A stretch of DNA of 64,000 nt, from positions 33,539-97,538 of IMG/VR virus record IMGVR_UViG_3300025949_000019; one strand, given 5' to 3'. This stretch comes from a virus. Positions 58,863-64,000 of this stretch are shown one piece after another (within the stretch, counting starts at the first letter, position 1; the number at the start of each line of letters is the position of its first letter). The translations under genes and the position numbers were made by a program. Below the pieces are notes generated by a model. That model had not been told where the DNA came from and ran no database searches. It saw only the letters and a list, made by a program, of their open reading frames with translations.

Positions 58863-60386
58863 TTAATATGACTCTCCCTTGATTTGAATGTTGTAGAATT
58901 TATAATCAAACTTCTCACCTATATAAAATGAAAATCGTTCTTGAAAATGATCTAACGTTGTATTTGTGGCAGACCCAACCGAAAAATCATCAATCAGATC
59001 AAATAATGTACAGTGGTTCTTAAATTCACCCAATCTCAAACCACGACCGATTGATTGCAAAACTCTGATTCTGGATTTAGTGGGTGATGTTAATATGATG
59101 TTGTGGATGTGTCTGATATTTATCCCCATTTGGAATGTTCCATATGATGCAACTATGATTGCATCCTTTTCCTTATCGACAATGGCTCTTATACTTTCTC
59201 GTTGTTCTACTTCGGTGCCACCGTAGACATAAAAACACTTTCTTTCAGGTGTTGCTTTTAGTGCTTCTTCTATTATTTCCTTTAGAATGTTGCCGTGTTT
59301 TTCTACGTATTCAAACAGCAACAATGTATTTCCCTTAAGAGATAGAGCTAAATTCTTAATGAATCTGTTTCTAGCCTTATGGGCAATGATAAACTCGAAT
59401 TCATCATCATATTTTGAATCCAGAACCATCCTTGATGTTTCCAACGGATATGTCAAAAACAGGCATTTGATTGTCAAATCAGCAATCAAACCACGATCCA
59501 TTAGTTTTTTCGTCGTAACTAGATTTCTTACTGTGCCAAATAATCCTTCTAGGATCAATTTATGCGTTGCAGTTCCATTTAATGTGCCCGTACATCCTAT
59601 TCTATAGGATGCATTCTTAGTTTTTGTCATGATGTGGGTGAGGCTCTTTGCTTGAAATATATGAGCTTCGTCACCCAATACAAAATCAAATTGTTCGAAG
59701 TATTCTTTCTCTGGAGGATTCTTGCCGGACGTTAGAGATTGCCATGTCGAAATAATCAGTTTCTTGCTCTGATCGTCCTTAGGTTTGCCCTGATAGACTC
59801 TATGGCATGTCTTCGATACATCATAGCCATTTCCGGTAGAATAATCCTGAAAATCTGTGTACATTTGTTCTACCAGTGATATTGTTGGGACCACTAGCAA
59901 ACCCTTTTTGAAACCCATTTCTTCAGTCAAATATCTAAATAGGCAATAAAGGATCAGAGATTTCCCCGACGCTGTTGGTGACAATAGCAACATTCGTTTA
60001 TCACGAATGCCAAACATGAATGATCCGTACTGATAATCACGAACCTCTAATTTTGTTCCGCCAGAATGAATATGCAGCGAATCAATATACTGTTTTGCTT
60101 CTAGAGCAGACAACTCAGCCTTTATTTCTATGTTCGGATCGTACTCACATTTATACTTGCGCTCGTCCGCGAATGCTTTTATGTATGGCAATAAACCCAC
60201 GTAGATTTGATGTGTTCGCAAATCAAAAAGACGAATCAATCCATCCCAATACTTTTTCCTGTATTGTGGAGAGAATTCTGCACCCGGAACTTTGAATGTA
60301 AAGAAAGAAGATAGTTCTTTTGCAACACTATCTTCGCATTCGATTATTAGGTGAACTTCGTCTTTTTTGTGTATTTTCAATATCAC
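58863..60386 (-). CDS. uvsW: DNA/RNA helicase UvsW
   Basis: The N-terminal domain (GAEFSPQYRKKYWDGLIRLF) is the UvsW type. Helicase motifs follow: LLSPTASGKSLILYCL (motif I), FVLGDEAHIFQAKSL (DEAH box), SYRIGCTGTLNGTATHKL, FMYGG-like CFYVYGGTEVEQRE and QSIGRGLRLGEFK (motif VI). Length 507 equals the family. UvsW unwinds branched recombination intermediates and R-loops and drives the switch to recombination-dependent replication. The uvsY stop overlaps its start by 4 nt. Confidence 0.95.
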   Translation of the reverse strand: MILKIHKKDEVHLIIECEDSVAKELSSFFTFKVPGAEFSPQYRKKYWDGLIRLFDLRTHQIYVGLLPYIKAFADERKYKCEYDPNIEIKAELSALEAKQYIDSLHIHSGGTKLEVRDYQYGSFMFGIRDKRMLLLSPTASGKSLILYCLFRYLTEEMGFKKGLLVVPTISLVEQMYTDFQDYSTGNGYDVSKTCHRVYQGKPKDDQSKKLIISTWQSLTSGKNPPEKEYFEQFDFVLGDEAHIFQAKSLTHIMTKTKNASYRIGCTGTLNGTATHKLILEGLFGTVRNLVTTKKLMDRGLIADLTIKCLFLTYPLETSRMVLDSKYDDEFEFIIAHKARNRFIKNLALSLKGNTLLLFEYVEKHGNILKEIIEEALKATPERKCFYVYGGTEVEQRESIRAIVDKEKDAIIVASYGTFQMGINIRHIHNIILTSPTKSRIRVLQSIGRGLRLGEFKNHCTLFDLIDDFSVGSATNTTLDHFQERFSFYIGEKFDYKFYNIQIKGESY

Positions 60387-60850
60387 GCTGATCTAATCCT
60401 GACTTCCCAATCGATGTAGGCTTTTACTGAGAAGTGTCGTGAATTAATTTCTTTCATGATATATTCACACACTTCTATTATCGTTTCGTAGATTTTCTTT
60501 CGTTTCTGGATTTCCATTAACAAAGGATCAGTTGCTAACATATCTTCCCGTTGTGCGCTGATTCTTGGTGCCTTACCCAAGTAAGGTGTCCAACCCAATT
60601 TGTCTAATTCGGCTTTTGTTAATGTTCCTTCATAATAAGCAATTCTTTTGCCACGCATATCCTTATATTCGTCTTCTGCACGAATCAAGTTTACCTTATT
60701 TCTTGCGAGAATTTTGAGATACTTAGTGTGGTTGTCCTGATTCTTTTTTATGTTGTCATTCGGCATTGTTGTGTCGAAAACAGAATCTTTCTCCCAATCA
60801 CTCAGAATGTTTTCTAGAAGTTGCTCGTCGCTTTCAAATGTTTTAGACAT
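60383..60850 (-). CDS. uvsY: Recombination mediator UvsY
   Basis: The protein has the UvsY layout: LENILSDWEKDSVFDTTMPN at the start, then the conserved NHTKYLKILARNKVNLIRAE, a YYEGTLTKAELDKLGW insert and the helical C-terminus IEVCEYIMKEINSRHFSVKA. Length 155 is slightly more than T4 UvsY. It loads UvsX recombinase on gp32-covered single strands. It is the first gene of the - strand operon, downstream of a TTGACA/TACTAT promoter. Confidence 0.88.
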   Translation of the reverse strand: MSKTFESDEQLLENILSDWEKDSVFDTTMPNDNIKKNQDNHTKYLKILARNKVNLIRAEDEYKDMRGKRIAYYEGTLTKAELDKLGWTPYLGKAPRISAQREDMLATDPLLMEIQKRKKIYETIIEVCEYIMKEINSRHFSVKAYIDWEVRIRSA

Positions 60851-60880
60851 AGTTCTTCCATAGTTTAGATGTGTCTGTCA

Positions 60881-60909
60881 ATAGTACATGAAAAACCCTT
60901 AGGTGTCAA
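60881..60909 (-). promoter_or_regulatory. Sigma70-type promoter for the uvsY operon
   Basis: On the - strand, TTGACA (at 60904-60909) and TACTAT (at 60881-60886) are separated by 17 nt, a perfect -35 and a moderate -10 at optimal spacing. It reads toward uvsY, whose start is 31 nt further on. Confidence 0.7.
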
Positions 60910-60936
60910 TAACTTGATTGCACATCTACCAGTTTA

Positions 60937-60965
60937 TTGACATTTGCGGTAAACTCCTATATAAT
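60937..60965 (+). promoter_or_regulatory. Perfect sigma70 promoter, early type
   Basis: TTGACA at 60937-60942 and TATAAT at 60960-60965 are separated by 17 nt. The -10 region reads ACTCCTATATAATGTCG, a block repeated almost exactly in the promoter at 61268. It drives the small acidic gene at 60995. It is divergent from the uvsY promoter, with 27 nt between the two -35 boxes. Confidence 0.85.
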
Positions 60966-60994
60966 GTCGGGATAATTGCAATGTGGAGGTATTT

Positions 60995-61246
60995 ATGTGG
61001 ACTGAAGCGGAACTGAATGAGGAACAAGAAATCCAGCGCATTCTCGATCAACAAGATATCGAAGATGCCGCGCTAGCGCATCAACAAGGTCTAGATGAAC
61101 AAGCCGAACGGTTAACAGAAGAAGAACAAAAGGAACTAACCCTCTGGCATCTCGAAATTACGATGAGGGATGCGATTGCTCAATGCGGCAGAGATGCGGT
61201 AAATCTTCTGTTTGTCAAAGTCATGAATGACAAAAATACGCAGTAA
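60995..61246 (+). CDS. Small acidic helical protein, early gene
   Basis: I choose ATG 60995 because GGAGG lies 5 nt before it; a GTG at 60983 would add four residues and lacks a ribosome site. The 83-residue product (MWTEAELNEEQEIQRILDQQ, then GLDEQAERLTEEEQKELTLW) is very acidic and helical, with a more hydrophobic end AVNLLFVKVMND. Proteins like this often bind and inhibit host enzymes, but there is no specific evidence here. A perfect sigma70 promoter precedes it. Confidence 0.75.
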   Translation: MWTEAELNEEQEIQRILDQQDIEDAALAHQQGLDEQAERLTEEEQKELTLWHLEITMRDAIAQCGRDAVNLLFVKVMNDKNTQ

Positions 61247-61267
61247 AATCAAACATTTACGTGGGGC

Positions 61268-61296
61268 TTGCGTTTCTGGTTAGACTCCTGTATAAT
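61268..61296 (+). promoter_or_regulatory. Second early-type promoter
   Basis: TTGCGT at 61268-61273 and TATAAT at 61291-61296 with 17-nt spacing. The block ACTCCTGTATAATGTCG matches that of the promoter at 60937, pointing to a phage early-promoter consensus. It reads into the VWA gene. Confidence 0.75.
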
Positions 61297-61333
61297 GTCG
61301 TTGTAAATCAATTATCAATCCAGCGTGAAATCA

Positions 61334-64000
61334 ATGGCTGATCAAAAACACACTCTTAACGAAATCCCCGTCGAAAAGACGATGCTCGCAAAACTCTTTG
61401 CGAGAGAAAACATTTCTGTCGTTCATAGCAACGTCAAAACTGCTATGTTCGATACGACCACGCGCACGATGTATCTTCCGTACTGGAAGAACGTTGACCT
61501 CAACATGTACGACATGCTTGTGGCTCACGAAACTGGTCATGCGCTCGAAACTCCGCTTGATGGATTCCACGAAAACAACAAAGTATATAAAGGTTTGATC
61601 CGTCAATATCTGAACATTGTTGAAGATGCTCGTATCGAGAAACTTCAACTTCGTCGTTATCCGGGTCTGAAGAATGCGTTCACTGAAGCGTACAAGTCGC
61701 TCATGGATCGCAACTTCTTCGTCTTGAAGGGCGAACTTCCGCTTGATAAACAAAATCTTGAGGATCGTTTCCTTGGCGACCGAATCAATCTGTATTTCAA
61801 GCTTGGTCGTTGGGGTCACCTGAATGTTCCGTTCAAGAACGACAAAGAACTTGATATTCTGAAACGTGTCTCTCTTGCTGAGACTTTTGATGAAGTTCGC
61901 GCGCTTGCGAAAGAAATCATGGAGTATGACAAGGCGCAATATCAAAAGCAAAAGAAACAACAAGAACAAGATGGTGAAGGCGAAGGCAAGGAAAAAGGCA
62001 AAAACAAACAACAGAAGGGCAAAGGACAAAAAGGAAAAGGACAGAAATCTCCGTCTTCCGATAGTTCGGATGGCGAAGGTGATTCTGACAGCGACTCTGA
62101 AGGCGATGATGGGGAAGAAGGTTCTTCCTCCGGCAAAAAAGGAAAGAATGGAAAGAAAGACGGAAAAGGGAAAGGTCAATCTTCGAAGAAAGAGGCTTCT
62201 GACGCTGACGAAGAATCTGATACTGGAGATGGTTCCGGTGATGATGGTAGCGGCGATGAAGAAGGCAAATCTGGATCGCAAGATGGAGAGGGTGATACCG
62301 AATCCGAAGATGAGAGCAATTCTTCGGGCTCTGGTGACGAAAGTGGTGATTCCGATTCTGAAAACGAGTCAGAAAATAGCAATCAAGATGGTGGTTCGCC
62401 TTCTAACGGCTTTGGTCGGAATCTGAAGGATAGCCCTGTTTCTGACGAAGAATTTCAGAAACATTGCCCCGGAGCTAACGCCTCTGATCGTGCATACCAC
62501 CAAGCCATGGAAGATTTGACTTCTGTCAATAACTTTCAAGACGTGATTATTTGCAATCTTCCGATTGTTGATGAAAAGAAGGTGGTCATTTCCTCGCAGG
62601 AAGTCTTCGAATTGTTTGAAAAATTCATGCTGCACCCTGGCTATGGCGGCATGCCTGCGGCTGCTGCAAAGGAAAAGGCACTGGAAATTTACACGCATTT
62701 CCGTCAGAAATATCTGCATTCTGTCAACTACCTGATTAAGGAATTTGATCTTCGTAAAGCTGCCGACGAACACAAGAGAACGACCACGACTCGCATGGGA
62801 GACTTGAATTTGTCTAAGATTCACTCTTACAAATTCAACGAAGATATCTTCCGCCGCGTTGATCAAGTGCAGGAAGGTAAGTGCCACGCCTTCGTTATGC
62901 TGCTTGATATGTCTGGCTCGATGAGTAGTGTCTTTCACAAGACTATGATTCAACTTTTGATTCTTGTGGAATTCTGCCATCGTTTGAATATCCCGTTCGA
63001 AGTTTACGGATTTGTTGACAATCAATCTGCTATTAGTTACGTGCATCACAAAAACAAGGCTCTTACCATCAAAGAAAACGTGAACGATATCGTTCTGCAT
63101 GGAATCAGCCGTTTTGCGATGATTCGCCTGATTGATAGTTCGATTAAGGATCGTAAGTATCGCCAACTTGTTGGTTATTTGCTTTCTTATTCTTGTGGTG
63201 TCACTGGTGGCACCAAGAAGAAAATGTATCTGAAAGATGATGCTGGCAGAAGCATGCCTCTTGAGGACATTCCCGAGTTTGGACTTTCGGGAACGCCTCT
63301 GATTGAGGCGATGTATGTCATGCCGAATCTGATCAAGAAGTTCAAGGAAAAGAGTGGCGCGCAAATCGTTCACTTCTTCAACCTTACTGATGGAATGGGC
63401 GGATACATCGGCGAATACTACGATATGGTCGCGCAACAATACGGCAACAGCAATCGCTCTGCTGTTTCGCGTCAACCTATTCTTTGCAAAGGATACAATA
63501 ACTTTAATAGCTACAGCGGTTATAACAAACAGAGTACGCGAACCAAAGTGATCTTTAACGATCTTCAGACGAAGAAGATTTACGAATACAAATTCGATGA
63601 AAACCAGAAAAATAACTTGTCTTCGCATACGCAACATATTTCTATGAACTTGCTTTCTCGTAGAATTGCTGCTCTGGGTTGTAACGTTATCAACATCAAT
63701 TTGCTCGGAAGCAATCGCGAAATGCAATCTGCTCTGGAACGTTGTTTCATTGCGAATGAATTCTTCTACACGAAGACGAAGGAAACGAAGGACGCAATCA
63801 AAAAGACGTACATGAAAGAAGGATTTGCCAAGTGTGAAAGTAGCATCTTCACGCACGAATTCTTCATGGCTACGAATACGACCACGTATGTTCCGGAGTA
63901 TTCTGCCGATGGACAAACACAAGGAACAGTGACGCAAATGAAGAACGAGATTATGAAGGAAATGAAGGAAAATCTTAATACTCGCCTTCTTGCTATTGAG
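61334..64000 (+). CDS. HExxH-motif and von Willebrand A domain protein (3' end outside window)
   Basis: The frame is open from ATG 61334 to the last base, at least 889 codons. The N-terminal domain has AHETGHALETP with a HExxH zinc-peptidase-like motif at residues 65-69. Residues about 200-356 are a low-complexity Lys/Gly then Ser/Asp/Glu/Gly-rich linker. A VWA domain follows with VMLLDMSGSMSS, the MIDAS pattern D525-x-S-x-S. The architecture resembles phage and bacterial VWA proteins that work with MoxR-type AAA ATPases (CobT/CoxE-like). Such a partner gene is expected next to it but lies outside the window. Codon use differs from the structural genes: I found no CTA Leu codon in the part I read, while CTA is common elsewhere. 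Two long antisense frames inside it are shadows. Confidence 0.85.
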   Translation, partial: MADQKHTLNEIPVEKTMLAKLFARENISVVHSNVKTAMFDTTTRTMYLPYWKNVDLNMYDMLVAHETGHALETPLDGFHENNKVYKGLIRQYLNIVEDARIEKLQLRRYPGLKNAFTEAYKSLMDRNFFVLKGELPLDKQNLEDRFLGDRINLYFKLGRWGHLNVPFKNDKELDILKRVSLAETFDEVRALAKEIMEYDKAQYQKQKKQQEQDGEGEGKEKGKNKQQKGKGQKGKGQKSPSSDSSDGEGDSDSDSEGDDGEEGSSSGKKGKNGKKDGKGKGQSSKKEASDADEESDTGDGSGDDGSGDEEGKSGSQDGEGDTESEDESNSSGSGDESGDSDSENESENSNQDGGSPSNGFGRNLKDSPVSDEEFQKHCPGANASDRAYHQAMEDLTSVNNFQDVIICNLPIVDEKKVVISSQEVFELFEKFMLHPGYGGMPAAAAKEKALEIYTHFRQKYLHSVNYLIKEFDLRKAADEHKRTTTTRMGDLNLSKIHSYKFNEDIFRRVDQVQEGKCHAFVMLLDMSGSMSSVFHKTMIQLLILVEFCHRLNIPFEVYGFVDNQSAISYVHHKNKALTIKENVNDIVLHGISRFAMIRLIDSSIKDRKYRQLVGYLLSYSCGVTGGTKKKMYLKDDAGRSMPLEDIPEFGLSGTPLIEAMYVMPNLIKKFKEKSGAQIVHFFNLTDGMGGYIGEYYDMVAQQYGNSNRSAVSRQPILCKGYNNFNSYSGYNKQSTRTKVIFNDLQTKKIYEYKFDENQKNNLSSHTQHISMNLLSRRIAALGCNVININLLGSNREMQSALERCFIANEFFYTKTKETKDAIKKTYMKEGFAKCESSIFTHEFFMATNTTTYVPEYSADGQTQGTVTQMKNEIMKEMKENLNTRLLAIE

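Noticed and set aside
61331-62281. Long - strand frame of 316 codons rich in Phe, Arg and Ile
   Set aside because: It is the antisense of the VWA gene, whose + strand frame has a start, a promoter, HExxH and MIDAS motifs. The antisense composition is what a codon-biased gene gives by chance.
61866-62426. + strand frame of 186 codons rich in Lys, Arg and Met
   Set aside because: Out-of-frame reading of the low-complexity linker of the VWA gene.
62369-63937. Long - strand frame of 522 codons
   Set aside because: Also antisense to the VWA gene; no ribosome site, no recognisable domain, biased composition.
1-64000. tRNA genes, integrase and attachment sites
   Set aside because: No cloverleaf candidate, integrase-like protein or att-like direct repeat was found by reading; a dedicated search was not possible here.

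Overview
The window is a gene-dense stretch of a contractile-tailed bacteriophage of the T4 superfamily. The evidence is a near-complete set of T4-type structural genes in recognisable order, plus T4-type recombination and late-transcription genes on the other strand. Protein families shared with cyanophages and other distant T4-like phages (DUF4815 tail protein, peptide deformylase, PAAR tip, short late-promoter motifs) suggest a distant relative of T4 rather than a close one. The host cannot be read from the sequence. No tRNA, rRNA, CRISPR array or integrase was seen.

Layout on the + strand. 1-5.4 kb holds the baseplate hub and tail spike: gp27-like, gp5-like with an M15 peptidase domain, a GIY-YIG homing endonuclease, the PAAR tip and one unknown protein. 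5.4-17.7 kb holds the baseplate wedge: gp25, gp6, a gp7-position protein, gp8 and a 2072-residue DUF4815 protein. 17.7-24.3 kb holds fibres and adhesins, including a glycine-rich gp38-like protein and a protein with about 20 short repeats. 24.3-33.2 kb holds the neck, terminase and tail: gp13, gp14, gp15, gp16, gp17, gp18, gp19. 33.3-44.4 kb holds the head: gp20, a block of glycine-zipper and basic internal proteins, gp21, gp22, gp23, closed by a strong terminator. 44.4-50.1 kb holds three virion-like unknowns, a second tail fibre with its partner, and a tail-tube-fold protein.

The - strand from 50.1 to 60.9 kb carries, in order of transcription, UvsY, UvsW, an Sm-like protein, the late sigma factor gp55, a papain-like protein, gp47, an HNH endonuclease, gp46, peptide deformylase, a DNA methyltransferase, a very small DNA ligase, a 50-residue membrane protein and a macro-domain protein. 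A divergent pair of sigma70-type promoters at 60.9 kb separates this block from + strand genes with early-type promoters, the last of which is a metallopeptidase-motif/VWA protein that runs off the window.

How the parts work together: gp55 would direct the host polymerase to TATAAATA-type late promoters (41.5 kb and variants elsewhere) and so switch on the structural genes. gp46/gp47, UvsY and UvsW would run recombination-dependent replication. gp21 would mature gp23 and, by inference, a family of small proteins carrying a T4-like capsid-targeting leader (MKTFKQFITE type), which would be packaged in the head and possibly injected with the DNA.

Most unusual observations: (1) the PAAR gene is interrupted by 10 nt that place UAG directly after a CAU codon and repeat CAU just before the original frame resumes, next to a homing endonuclease gene and inside a 17-bp hairpin, which resembles a miniature T4 gene 60 bypass site; (2) six proteins scattered through the structural region share a capsid-targeting-like leader; (3) a block of glycine-zipper proteins lies between portal and protease; (4) many late genes lack a Shine-Dalgarno sequence and instead have TAAATA a few bases before the start codon.
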